Below, piece by piece: positions 35,130 to 43,186 of a stretch of 64,000 nt of DNA. Position 1 is the first letter of the stretch. Each line of letters starts with the position of its first letter. The notes beneath the pieces were generated by a model. It saw nothing but the letters and a program-made list of their open reading frames with translations. It was not told the origin of the DNA and did no database searches. Location: NCBI RefSeq assembly GCF_024171605.1, contig NZ_JALKAA010000001.1, positions 1,277,064 through 1,341,063 of the forward strand. Direction: 5' to 3'. Source of the stretch: Pontibacter sp. HSC-36F09 (GTDB taxonomy: Bacteria; Bacteroidota; Bacteroidia; Cytophagales; Hymenobacteraceae). The position numbers were made by a program, and so were the translations under genes.

Positions 35130-36782
35130 TTACTTTTTGTTGCTGTCCACTACAATGCGGTTGTCGCGGTTGGCAAGCTCCCAGGTCACGTGGAACGCCA
35201 GACGAGCAGCCTTCTCAGCTTTCTCAAAAAGAATCTTGTCTACTGTGTCGCTTTCCTTATGATAGTCGGCGTGCACGCCGTTGAAGTAGAACACGATCGG
35301 AATACCATGCTTGGCAAAGTTGTAGTGGTCAGAGCGGTAGTAGAAACGGTTCGGGTCGTTCTCGTCGTTGAACTTGTAGTCAAGGCGCAGGCCTACGTGC
35401 TTCTGGTTTACCTCTTCGTTGATCTTGTGCAGTTCAGAAGAAAGTTTGTCAGCACCGATTACATAGATGTAGTTCTGGTCATTCGTCTTCTCTGCGTCGA
35501 AGTCCATGCGGCCGATCATGTCGATGTTGATGTTGGCTACCGTGTTCTCCAGCGGGAATACCGGGTTGTTGGCATAGTATTCAGAACCCAGCAGGCCTTT
35601 TTCTTCAGCTGTCACGAGCATGAACAGGATGCTGCGGCGTGGGCCGAAGCCGTCTTTCTTAGCCTGAGCAAAAGCCTCGGCCAGCTCAACCACAGCCACG
35701 GTGCCAGAGCCGTCGTCGTTGGCGCCGTTAAAGATCTGGCCGTCCTCTATACCTACGTGGTCGTAGTGGGCGGTTACCACAATCACTTCGTCTTTCTTGT
35801 CAGTGCCCTCAATGTAGCCCAGTACGTTGTCAGACGGAAGCGCTGTGCTGTTACGCTCAGTCTTCACCTTCACGTCCTTCACAGCAGTGAACGTACCGGC
35901 AGTTGGTTTGCCTGCTTTGGCTATAGTGTTGGCATAGGCCAGCATTTTCTCAGGTGTAGTACCTAGCAAAGCTGCGCCTACTTGTGGCGACACCATCATG
36001 GCAGCTGTGGCTCCTCCCTGTGCACCGTTGCCCTTCAAACCGATGGACGGACGCGTCAGGAAGTTGCGATAGCGCTGGGTCATGGTCTTGAATTCATCGG
36101 CGTTGTTGCCTGTTACCATCAGTACGCTTTTAGCGCCACGCTTGGTAGCGGCGTTGCGCTTGGTGCGGAAGTCGTTGCCCCAGTCAGAAGCCTTTTCAGT
36201 GCCGCTCACCAGGAACTTGCCGTCGGCGCTTTTCGGCTCACCGGCCAGCACCACAACCATTTTACCGGTCACGTCGAGGTTGGCGTAGTCAGAGTAGGTA
36301 TCAGCATCGATGCCGTAGCCTGCAAAAACTACTTCAGCAGTTTGCTCGGTCTGGTATGGCGAAGCGCCCAGCACGAAGAAGTCCTGACCCATCATGAACT
36401 TTTGCTTGCCGATCATGATGTAGCCTTCGCCCCACTGGCTGCGCTCCAGATTAACTGGCTGATAGTATGGGTTGGCGTTGTTCTTTACAGGTCCGGCCAG
36501 GCCGTCTTCTTTAAATTCGCGGGAGATGTACTCAGCGGCCATCTGCAGACCCTTAGATCCCGTATCGCGACCTTCGTACTCATCTGAAGCGATGATGTTG
36601 AGGTGCTTGGACAGGTCAGCGGCAGTGATAGTGGACGCATACTTAGGAGCTGCTTCACGAAGACGCTCAGCGTCTGCAACCGGTGCCTCAGCTGTGGTGC
36701 TGGTAGTTGTAGTAGGCGTCGTGGCGCAACCTGTGGTCAGGAAGGCTGCCAGCGCATACACATAAAACTTGTTATACTTCAT
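35130..36782 (-). CDS. M28-family metallopeptidase lipoprotein
   Basis: A 550-residue aminopeptidase-like exported protein. It has a lipoprotein signal (YALAAFLTTGCAT, Cys19) and a Thr-rich linker. A PA-type insert may lie at about 150-300. The two-zinc catalytic domain shows VVTAHYDHVG (His, Asp), NGANDDGSGTVAVVELAEAF, the VTAEEKGLLGSEYYA glutamates, NINIDMIGR and YYRSDHYNFAKHGIP. It likely trims peptides in the periplasm or at the cell surface. It starts 34 bp after ispF on the same strand and may be co-transcribed with it. Confidence 0.92.
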   Translation of the reverse strand: MKYNKFYVYALAAFLTTGCATTPTTTTSTTAEAPVADAERLREAAPKYASTITAADLSKHLNIIASDEYEGRDTGSKGLQMAAEYISREFKEDGLAGPVKNNANPYYQPVNLERSQWGEGYIMIGKQKFMMGQDFFVLGASPYQTEQTAEVVFAGYGIDADTYSDYANLDVTGKMVVVLAGEPKSADGKFLVSGTEKASDWGNDFRTKRNAATKRGAKSVLMVTGNNADEFKTMTQRYRNFLTRPSIGLKGNGAQGGATAAMMVSPQVGAALLGTTPEKMLAYANTIAKAGKPTAGTFTAVKDVKVKTERNSTALPSDNVLGYIEGTDKKDEVIVVTAHYDHVGIEDGQIFNGANDDGSGTVAVVELAEAFAQAKKDGFGPRRSILFMLVTAEEKGLLGSEYYANNPVFPLENTVANINIDMIGRMDFDAEKTNDQNYIYVIGADKLSSELHKINEEVNQKHVGLRLDYKFNDENDPNRFYYRSDHYNFAKHGIPIVFYFNGVHADYHKESDTVDKILFEKAEKAARLAFHVTWELANRDNRIVVDSNKK

Positions 36783-36816
36783 GTTTGTAGTAGGTGAAGA
36801 AAAGGGTTAGTGATTG

Positions 36817-37302
36817 TTATTGCTTATAGATAAGTACAGTTGCAAAAGCGGCCACGCCTTCTTTTTTGCCCACAAAGCCCAGGTGCTCGGTGGTGGTGGC
36901 CTTAATGGAAATGTCACTTTCAGGTATACCCATTACATTTGCCAGGCAGGCTTTCATATCAGGTATATGCGGATTTACTTTCGGCTCTTGCAAGCAAATG
37001 GTCGAGTCGATGTTGCCGATCTCGTAGCCTTCGCGGGAGAGCAGGTGCACCACTTCTTTGAGCAGGATCTTGCTGTCGATGCCTTTGTACTGCGGGTCTT
37101 TGTCAGAGAAATGGTAGCCGATGTCGCGCAGGTTGGCAGCACCCAGCAGCGCATCGCAGATAACGTGCGTCAGCACATCGGCGTCAGAATGGCCGAGTGC
37201 GCCGTGCGTGTGCGGAATCTTAATACCACCAAGCCAGAAGTCCAGCCCTTCCTGCAGTTGGTGCACGTCGTAGCCAAAGCCCGTTCTTATTTTAAATTTC
37301 AT
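36817..37302 (-). CDS. ispF: 2-C-methyl-D-erythritol 2,4-cyclodiphosphate synthase
   Basis: A 161-residue enzyme of the non-mevalonate isoprenoid pathway. Diagnostic motifs are RTGFGYDVHQL with zinc ligands Asp and His, GALGHSDADVLTHVICDALLG and DIGYHFSDKDPQYKG, and near the end the substrate-binding segment ISIKATTTEHLGFVGKKEG. Length is typical. It is the first gene of a minus-strand pair with the M28 peptidase, with no functional link evident. Confidence 0.97.
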   Translation of the reverse strand: MKFKIRTGFGYDVHQLQEGLDFWLGGIKIPHTHGALGHSDADVLTHVICDALLGAANLRDIGYHFSDKDPQYKGIDSKILLKEVVHLLSREGYEIGNIDSTICLQEPKVNPHIPDMKACLANVMGIPESDISIKATTTEHLGFVGKKEGVAAFATVLIYKQ

Positions 37303-37440
37303 AGTAAGTGTTGAAGGTATAGCGCATGCCTGATAAGGCAGGTATAAAAAGTAAATATAGTCTCTTTTACACTTTAGTCATTAATCGGCAGGCGCATTTT
37401 TCAAGGGTATAGACTTAAATCAGGCAGAAAGGTTTAAAAA

Positions 37441-37478
37441 GCAAGAGCCAGCCACCGGTTACGGTAGCTGGCTCTTGC
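37441..37478 (-). terminator. intrinsic terminator after the old yellow enzyme gene
   Basis: GCAAGAGCCAGC (37441-37452) and GCTGGCTCTTGC (37467-37478) form a perfect 12-bp stem. On the minus strand it runs into TTTTTAAACC. It lies 22 bp after the gene stop. Confidence 0.9.
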
Positions 37479-37500
37479 CTATGTTCTATTTAAGAACCGC

Positions 37501-38601
37501 TTAGGCTTCCACTTCTGCCAGGGTCGGGTAATCCACATAGCCTTCAGGGCCGGGCGCATAGAATTTGCCTGGGTCTGCCTGCTGTAGCTCCGCGTTCTCG
37601 GCAAAACGCTCCACCAGGTCAGGGTTTCCAATAAACGGCACCCCAAAAGCCACCATGTCAGCGTCGCCATCGGCAATCACCTGATTACCTGTCTCCTGCT
37701 TAAAGCCTCCGTTGATGATCAGGTTGCCGTTATACTTCGGACGATAGCGCTTAGCCACTTGCGGCTCAATGTGCGGTACATCCTTGTTGGCTGGCGAAGC
37801 TTCGGTCAGGTGCAGGTATGCCAGGCTGTATTTGTTCAGTTGCTCTACAATGTAGTCGAAAGTCGGGATAGTGTCCTCATTCACCGTGATGCCGAAACCG
37901 CCGTGCATGCTTGGGTTCAGGCGCACACCGATACGATGCTGCGGCACCACTTCCTTAATGGCGTCCAGTACCTCGAACAGGATGCGGGCGCGGTTCTTTA
38001 CAGAGCCACCGTAGTCATCGGTGCGCACGTTGGCTGTGCTCACAAAGAACTGGTGCAGCAGGTAGCCATTGGAGGCATGCACTTCCACACCGTCAAAACC
38101 GGCATCGATTGCGTTGCGGGCAGCCGTTTTAAAGTCCTGCACAATCTGCTTGATTTCAGGTATAGTGAGCTCGTGTGGTGTAACAGTATCTTTGAAACCC
38201 TCCGGCGTGAAGGCCTTGTCGTTAGGGTTAATGGCCGATGGAGCAACCGGCAGCTTTCCGCCATGGAAGTCAGGGTGCGACATACGGCCCACGTGCCATA
38301 GTTGTGCGAAAATCTTGCCTCCTTCTTTGTGCACGGCGCTGGTTACTTTTTTCCAGCCCGCTACCTGCTCCTGGCTGTGAATGCCGGGCGTGTTGATATA
38401 CCCTACGGCCTGCTCTGAGATTTGAGACCCTTCAGAGATGATCAAACCGGCGCTGGCGCGTTGGCTATAGTAGGTTGCCATCAGGTCGTTGGCTACGTTG
38501 CCTTCGTTGTTGGCGCGGCTGCGCGTCATGGGTGCCATGATCACGCGGTTCTTCAGTTCTAAATCGTGGAGTTTTATCGGTCTTAAAAGTGGTTGTGACA
38601 T
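37501..38601 (-). CDS. old yellow enzyme family alkene reductase
   Basis: A 366-residue FMN-dependent TIM-barrel reductase, like NemA or XenA, that reduces activated alkenes and nitro compounds with NAD(P)H. Motifs: NRVIMAPMTRSRAN near the start, AQLWHVGRMSHPDF, the active-site pair in VEVHASNGYLLHQF (His...Asn) and a C-terminal FMN-phosphate region (NGGFKQETGNQVI...VAFGVPFIGNPDL). It lies on the same strand as an aldo/keto reductase and a MarR regulator, suggesting an electrophile-stress group. The shared MarR operator was not seen upstream of it. Confidence 0.93.
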   Translation of the reverse strand: MSQPLLRPIKLHDLELKNRVIMAPMTRSRANNEGNVANDLMATYYSQRASAGLIISEGSQISEQAVGYINTPGIHSQEQVAGWKKVTSAVHKEGGKIFAQLWHVGRMSHPDFHGGKLPVAPSAINPNDKAFTPEGFKDTVTPHELTIPEIKQIVQDFKTAARNAIDAGFDGVEVHASNGYLLHQFFVSTANVRTDDYGGSVKNRARILFEVLDAIKEVVPQHRIGVRLNPSMHGGFGITVNEDTIPTFDYIVEQLNKYSLAYLHLTEASPANKDVPHIEPQVAKRYRPKYNGNLIINGGFKQETGNQVIADGDADMVAFGVPFIGNPDLVERFAENAELQQADPGKFYAPGPEGYVDYPTLAEVEA

Positions 38602-38879
38602 TTTTATGAATTGTTAAATTATTGGATTGTTAAATGGTTAGGTGCACGATTCTGTTAATCATAATCCGTTGCTTGATCATGGATTTTTCGTGCACGATTC
38701 GGACAGGTCGCAACCTGTTCCTACAAAATCTGCTCTATGCTCTCGTTCGCCTCTGGCGAGTGTGTGTTATCGTGCTGACTCTGATAGCTTCTTTTGATTG
38801 TCCAGGTACAGGTGGTGAAAGGTTAGCGAAGTCGTATTTAGTAAGTTTATAACTTCAAACTTCTCAAATTCCTGAATTC
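38602..38879. repeat. spacer with short palindromes and a direct repeat
   Basis: GTGCACGATTC occurs at 38642-38652 and 38690-38700. A near-palindrome (GGACAGGT...ACCTGTTCC, 38701-38720) follows. Another imperfect inverted stretch (CTCGTTCGCC...GGCGAGTG) is near 38743-38762. No promoter for the reductase downstream on the minus strand was convincing, and no gene was found. Confidence 0.5.
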
Positions 38880-39707
38880 CTAAACTACCTGGTCCCAGTC
38901 AGGTGCAAAAGAAGGATTAACTACCCGCTGGTTATCTTTTTTCAGTTGGTCTATCTGAGCGGTGTCTTCAGTTGACAGCTCAAAGTCGAAAATGTTCAGG
39001 TTGTCCTTCAGGCGCTCTGTTTTGGAAGTTCTAGGTATAGCCATCACACCGTCCTGCTGCACCAGCCAGCGCAGCGATACCTGCACTTCGTTCTTGCCGT
39101 ACTTTTCGCCTATCTCTTTTAAGACAGGGTTGCCGAGCACTTTACCTTGCGCGATCGGGCTGTAGGCCGTCAGCGAAATGCCATGCTCGCGTAGGTAGGT
39201 ATAAAGCTTTGTCTGGTTGATCAAAGGATGGTACTCTACCTGGTTAGTAATGATGTCGGCGCCCGTGGCCAGCACCTCGTCGAGGAGGGCGGTGGGGTGG
39301 TTACTGACGCCGATGTGTTTGGTGTAGCCTTTTTGCTGGGCTTCCATCAACTGGTCCATGTACTCAGCCACGGGCACGTTGCGGTTCGGCCAATGGATCA
39401 GCAACAGGTCCACATAATCGGTTTTGAGTTCGCGCAGGCTGTCCTCTACTGAGGGCATAAAATCCTTCTTCGACAATCGCTCCCTGAAAACTTTCGTGGT
39501 CAGGAAAATCTCGTCGCGGTCTATACCTGCATCTTTAATGGCGGAGCCAACGCCTGACTCGTTCTTGTATGCCTGCGCTGTATCGATGTGGCGGTAACCT
39601 GCTGAAATGGCGGCTGCCGTTATTTCGCGGGCCAATTCGTTCTCTAACTGAAAAGTGCCCAAGCCTATGGCAGGTATAGTCGCGTTTTTTATGGTGATGT
39701 TTTTCAT
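38880..39707 (-). CDS. aldo/keto reductase
   Basis: A 275-residue NAD(P)H-dependent TIM-barrel reductase of the DkgA-like group. Signatures: GYRHIDTAQAYKNESGVGSAI with catalytic Asp and Tyr, the Lys in IFLTTKVFRERLSKKDF, the LLIHWPNR loop with catalytic His, GVSNHPTALL, and the C-terminal coenzyme site AIPRTSKTERLKDNLNIFDF. It lies 59 bp downstream of the marR gene. A MarR-type operator lies in that gap. Confidence 0.94.
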   Translation of the reverse strand: MKNITIKNATIPAIGLGTFQLENELAREITAAAISAGYRHIDTAQAYKNESGVGSAIKDAGIDRDEIFLTTKVFRERLSKKDFMPSVEDSLRELKTDYVDLLLIHWPNRNVPVAEYMDQLMEAQQKGYTKHIGVSNHPTALLDEVLATGADIITNQVEYHPLINQTKLYTYLREHGISLTAYSPIAQGKVLGNPVLKEIGEKYGKNEVQVSLRWLVQQDGVMAIPRTSKTERLKDNLNIFDFELSTEDTAQIDQLKKDNQRVVNPSFAPDWDQVV

Positions 39708-39730
39708 AGGTATAATTTCAGTGTGTACAT

Positions 39731-39748
39731 TATTTGTGCATACAAATA
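39731..39748. promoter_or_regulatory. candidate MarR operator upstream of the aldo/keto reductase
   Basis: TATTTGTGCATACAAATA is an inverted repeat with 7-bp arms around four bases, 24 bp before the reductase start. The core TTTGT-N4-ACAAA also occurs upstream of marR (40250-40263). Confidence 0.65.
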
Positions 39749-39766
39749 TTTAGATAAAAAAATAGC

Positions 39767-40216
39767 TCAGCCTCTGAGCTTATCCAGCAACTTGCTCACT
39801 AAAACAGCCTCATCCTGCGTCAGGTTATGGAAGCGCTGAAAGAAGGCGGGCATTTGCTCGTCTATCTGGTTCATCAAATCGGTTCCTTTCGAGGTTAGTC
39901 GTAACTCGATCATGCGGCGGTTGGCCTGGCAGATGTCGCGGGTCACGTAACCTTTCTCGATTAGCTTGTCCACAAGGCGGGTTACATTGGAGTTGCGGTC
40001 TACCATGCGTTCCTGCACCTCGCCGAAGCAAACCGGTTTCGGTTGCTGCCCACGCACAATACTCAATACATTGTGCTGCTGCAGCGTTAGCCCAAACTGC
40101 TTAAAGAAAGGTATAAACTGCTGATTCAGCCAATTGTTTGTGAACAACAGATTAACCACCATCCGACGGTGATCGTCCTTGAAGTCTTTCTGCTGTATTT
40201 CGTCTTCTATCCGCAT
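39767..40216 (-). CDS. MarR-family transcriptional regulator
   Basis: A 149-residue winged-helix repressor. The helix-turn-helix lies at about 60-105: CFGEVQERMVDRNSNVTRLV and DKLIEKGYVTRDICQANRRM, with the wing in MIELRLTSKGTDLM. Dimer helices flank it. It probably senses an electrophile or phenolic compound and represses itself and the reductase downstream, since the same inverted repeat precedes both genes. The one Cys in this wing region (DICQANRR) could be a redox sensor, but that is speculative. Confidence 0.9.
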   Translation of the reverse strand: MRIEDEIQQKDFKDDHRRMVVNLLFTNNWLNQQFIPFFKQFGLTLQQHNVLSIVRGQQPKPVCFGEVQERMVDRNSNVTRLVDKLIEKGYVTRDICQANRRMIELRLTSKGTDLMNQIDEQMPAFFQRFHNLTQDEAVLVSKLLDKLRG

Positions 40217-40232
40217 AGGCTGGTTGTTGGTG

Positions 40233-40262
40233 CAAAGTTAATCTTGTTGTTTGTATATACAA
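40233..40262 (-). promoter_or_regulatory. marR promoter
   Basis: On the minus strand TTG (40262-40260), a 19-bp spacer and TAACTTTG (40240-40233) match the Bacteroidota consensus exactly, 17 bp before the marR start. The TTG is inside the inverted repeat at 40250-40263. Confidence 0.75.
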
Positions 40263-40263
40263 A
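40250..40263. promoter_or_regulatory. candidate MarR operator upstream of marR
   Basis: TTTGTATATACAAA is a perfect 14-bp palindrome covering the -33 box of the marR promoter. It shares TTTGT-N4-ACAAA with the site at 39731-39748. Binding here would block RNA polymerase. Confidence 0.7.
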
Positions 40264-40326
40264 TGTTGTGCCCGAAAAGTTGCACCTGGCAATTTATCTG
40301 ACTCAGAAATAGAAAGAAGTTTTTCC

Positions 40327-40767
40327 CTAGTCCCAATAAGGTTGCCGGAGTTGCTGGCCGTCTGCTGAAAAAACAGCTTCAATTTCTGCTGTCTGGCTTT
40401 CAAGGACGATCTGGTAAGAAGTGGTGTGGTTTTTTACGAAGGCTTCTGCTTCCTTAAGCTTATACCTTGGAAAGTTTTTGGCGATAGCACTAGCAACGGC
40501 TTCTGGTAGCTCTGATGTAGGTATAGCGCGCTTGTACTGCGTCAGTGCTCCCGCATTTTGGAAAAGCGCACTGTGCTCGGCGGCATGCACGGTAAAGTCA
40601 GCTTCGTAGTCTTTGCCACTTTTCTCCCAGGCTATATCGAAGGCAAGCGGAAAAGTAGTCAGTAAATTTTGACGCACTTCCAGTGGTACTTTCTCAGGCA
40701 TAACGTCGTCATCACAGGAAATCATAGTTGCTGACAACAGAACGGTGGCGATAAGTTGCTGCTTCAT
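40327..40767 (-). CDS. PepSY-like lipoprotein, paralog 1
   Basis: A 146-residue lipoprotein (signal ending TMISC) of the small PepSY-like (DUF2874-type) group. Two half-repeats are seen, each of the form VPLEVRQNLLTTFP...WEKSGKDYEADF and LPEAVASAIAKNFPRYKLKEAEAF, ending in a QPYWD tail. A paralog is encoded 238 bp upstream on the same strand (41006-41458). Such proteins are thought to sit in the periplasm; the function is unknown. Confidence 0.8.
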   Translation of the reverse strand: MKQQLIATVLLSATMISCDDDVMPEKVPLEVRQNLLTTFPLAFDIAWEKSGKDYEADFTVHAAEHSALFQNAGALTQYKRAIPTSELPEAVASAIAKNFPRYKLKEAEAFVKNHTTSYQIVLESQTAEIEAVFSADGQQLRQPYWD

Positions 40768-40953
40768 AAATAGGCTGTAATAAAGGACAAGTAGGTAATT
40801 AGGAACTAAGATTACAAAGTAAATCTGAAGAAAATTTGTAGAATACTTATTTTAGGACATTTGAAGCTTTTGAGGCCGATGTATAGGTATAAAGGCTGGC
40901 AGAGAAAAGCAGGAACAAGACAAGCAGAGATAGATCAGTCATTATTTCAAAAA

Positions 40954-40985
40954 AGGCCCAAGGCGCATTGCCCCGGGCCTCCTTT
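40954..40985 (-). terminator. intrinsic terminator after PepSY-like paralog 2
   Basis: AGGCCC (40954-40959) pairs with GGGCCT (40975-40980), with partial pairing inside. On the minus strand the T run is TTTTTT. It lies about 25 bp after the gene stop, so the two paralogs are probably separate transcripts. Confidence 0.75.
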
Positions 40986-41005
40986 AAAATGCGTTCGACA
41001 GGAAA

Positions 41006-41458
41006 TTAATCCCAATAAGCCTGATCTACCTTTTGGCCGTCGCTCGAGAAGACGAGTTTTTCGTCCGTGCTGGTCGTATGGTCCAGTTCTACCTGGTATA
41101 AGGTATCGCCGTTCTGTACCAGCACTTCCGGATCGTCTATTTTATGGTCAGCGTAACTCTGGCTGATGGTTGCCCGGATTGCCTCCGGAAGCTCGGTTTC
41201 AGGTATATCGTACTTATGTTTCATCACAGTGCCGGATGCGTTGAGCATGGCGTTGTAGTCTACCCTGTCTACATCAAAATCGGCTTCGAAGTCTTCTCCC
41301 TTTTTCTCCCAGTCTATACCTGTTGCGTCCGGGAAGCTGCTCAGCAGGGCTTCGCGCACAGTAGCAGGCACGTCCTCAATCTTCATATCATCATCGTTGT
41401 TATCACAAGACAGTAGGGTGCCGGTCATTAAAAGGAATGCAAAAGCGGTTGCTCTCAT
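41006..41458 (-). CDS. PepSY-like lipoprotein, paralog 2
   Basis: A 150-residue lipoprotein (signal ending TLLSC) with the same layout as the gene at 40327-40767: VPATVREALLSSFPDATGIDW, GEDFEADFDV, LPEAIRATISQSYADHKIDD, and the end QAYWD. The mature part is more acidic (DNNDDDMKIED) than its paralog. Tandem duplication followed by divergence is the simplest explanation. Confidence 0.8.
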   Translation of the reverse strand: MRATAFAFLLMTGTLLSCDNNDDDMKIEDVPATVREALLSSFPDATGIDWEKKGEDFEADFDVDRVDYNAMLNASGTVMKHKYDIPETELPEAIRATISQSYADHKIDDPEVLVQNGDTLYQVELDHTTSTDEKLVFSSDGQKVDQAYWD

Positions 41459-41557
41459 GGTATTAAGTTTTATGTTTAAAAAATTACTTATTCCTAGTTA
41501 CTGAGCGATTTTGAAGGAAATCTGGAGGATCGGTGTTTTTTGCAAACCATGAGCAAC

Positions 41558-41593
41558 AAAAAGCGGCTGCCATATACCTGGCAGCCGCTTTTT
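41558..41593. terminator. bidirectional intrinsic terminator after the M16 gene
   Basis: AAAAAGCGGCTGCCA (41558-41572) pairs perfectly with TGGCAGCCGCTTTTT (41579-41593). The loop is TATACC, the complement of the iterated AGGTATA motif core. Confidence 0.93.
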
Positions 41594-41623
41594 AAATTTT
41601 TTAAAATAATTGCTATACCTTGC

Positions 41624-42889
41624 TTACGCCTCCTGCTCTACTGCTTGCTCTTTCTTTTCGGCTTTATAAAGTAACGTGGAGCAATTGTTCGGGTCAAGCA
41701 CCTGTTTGGCGCAGCGCAAAATATCCTGCGGCGTGATGGCCTGAATTTTCTCGCCTTCGGTGTTCACGAAGTTCGCGTCGCCGAGAAGTTTGCCATAAGC
41801 CAGGTTCATAGCGCGGTTCAGCAGCTCAATTTCGGAGAACACGAGTGAGGTTTCGGCTTGATTTTTTACTTTATTCAGCTCTTCTTCATCTACCAGTTTT
41901 TCCATCAGTTCTTTGTTGATGGCCTCAATGGCGGTGTTGGCTTCCTGCAGGTCTATACCTTCGTTGAGTTTGCCCTGGATGATCAGCAAGCCTGGTTCAA
42001 TGGAGCCTGTCACGGAAGCGGAAATAGAGTTGAATAGTTTTTGCTCTTTCACAAGCTGCTCGTAAAGACGGGAAGATTTGCCACGGCCCAGTATATCGCT
42101 GATCAGGTCGACGGCATAGTAGTCTTCGTGGTTGCGGTGCGGCATATGATAAGCCTTATAGATGGCGCTCAACGGTACGTCGGCGCTGGTCTCGAGCACG
42201 CGCGGCGCCTGCTGCTTCGGCTCATGAGGTATAGCGCGCTCGTACTTTTCACCGGCAGGTATAGGGCCGAACCATTTCTCAGTCAGTTCTTTCGCCCTGT
42301 CAAAGGTCACGTTGCCGGCTACCACTAGTATGGCGTTGCTTGGGGAGTAATGTTTCCTGTGGAACGCTTTCACGATGTCCATGGTCGCGTCTTCGATGTG
42401 CGCGATCTCCTTGCCGATGGTCGCCCATTTATACGGGTGCTGCTCGTAGGCCAGCGGGCGCAGCTTCAGCCATACGTCACCGTAAGGTTGGTTGAGGTAA
42501 TTTTGCTTAAACTCCTCTACCACCACCTTGCGCTGCACTTCGAGTCCATGATCGCTAAAGGCCAGGTCCAGCATACGGTCCGACTCCAGCCAGAAACCAG
42601 TTTCAATGTTCTGGGCCGGCAGGGAGAGGTAATAGTTGGTGATATCAGGGCTGGTGAAGGCGTTGTTTTCGCCGCCCACGCGCTGCAGGGGCTCGTCGTA
42701 TACTGGTATGTTCTTAGAGCCGCTGAACATCAGGTGCTCAAACAGGTGCGCAAAACCGGTGTGCTGCTCTACCTCATCGCGGGAGCCCACGTCGTACAGC
42801 ACGTTCAGCACGGCCATAGGTGAGGTATGGTCTTCGTGCACGATCACACGGAGGCCGTTATCCAGCGTAAATTCCTCGAAATGTATCAT
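41624..42889 (-). CDS. M16-family zinc peptidase
   Basis: A 421-residue pitrilysin-type protein with two M16 domains. The active site is the inverted zinc motif HLFEHLMF (about residues 50-57), with the third ligand in the VVVEEFKQNY helix further on. The ATG at 42889 is preferred over TTG at 42916: it has an AGAAGAAG-like ribosome site just upstream and starts the conserved sequence. It has no signal peptide, so it is cytoplasmic or released by another route. Likely a processing peptidase or oligopeptidase; the substrate is unknown. Confidence 0.9.
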   Translation of the reverse strand: MIHFEEFTLDNGLRVIVHEDHTSPMAVLNVLYDVGSRDEVEQHTGFAHLFEHLMFSGSKNIPVYDEPLQRVGGENNAFTSPDITNYYLSLPAQNIETGFWLESDRMLDLAFSDHGLEVQRKVVVEEFKQNYLNQPYGDVWLKLRPLAYEQHPYKWATIGKEIAHIEDATMDIVKAFHRKHYSPSNAILVVAGNVTFDRAKELTEKWFGPIPAGEKYERAIPHEPKQQAPRVLETSADVPLSAIYKAYHMPHRNHEDYYAVDLISDILGRGKSSRLYEQLVKEQKLFNSISASVTGSIEPGLLIIQGKLNEGIDLQEANTAIEAINKELMEKLVDEEELNKVKNQAETSLVFSEIELLNRAMNLAYGKLLGDANFVNTEGEKIQAITPQDILRCAKQVLDPNNCSTLLYKAEKKEQAVEQEA

Positions 42890-43186
42890 AATCTTCTTCT
42901 CTTTAAAGGACGGCAACTGACGTTACCTTAGCCTGATTTCTTTCCTGTCATTTCTTTTTCAACAGGTATACCTTGTGTCCTGTTCAAGCAAAACCGGCAA
43001 ATACTTGCAGGCCTGACAGGTTTTCTGTAGCTTTTGCTCTCTTTACGGTCTTTCGGTTGCCGCTTGTTGCGAATGCCGATGCCGCTAAGGCACGAAGTAC
43101 CGAACAAATTTATAAATTAGCACCATAATCGGCGGCTAAAGCAAACGTTATGCTGCCATATCACAACGAATTTTTCGCATCATAAG
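42890..43186. other. divergent spacer between M16 and E1 genes
   Basis: A 297-bp spacer between the minus-strand peptidase and the plus-strand E1 gene. It has one AGGTATACCT palindrome (about 42964-42973). CAAATTTA (43105-43112) reads TAAATTTG on the minus strand, a -7 match, but about 215 bp before M16. No other structure is evident. Confidence 0.4.

Noticed and set aside
35097..35966. 289-codon plus-strand open frame opposite the M28 peptidase
   Set aside because: It is antisense to a gene with clear zinc-peptidase motifs; its sequence is biased (Val-rich) as expected from the reverse complement of a coding frame and has no domain.
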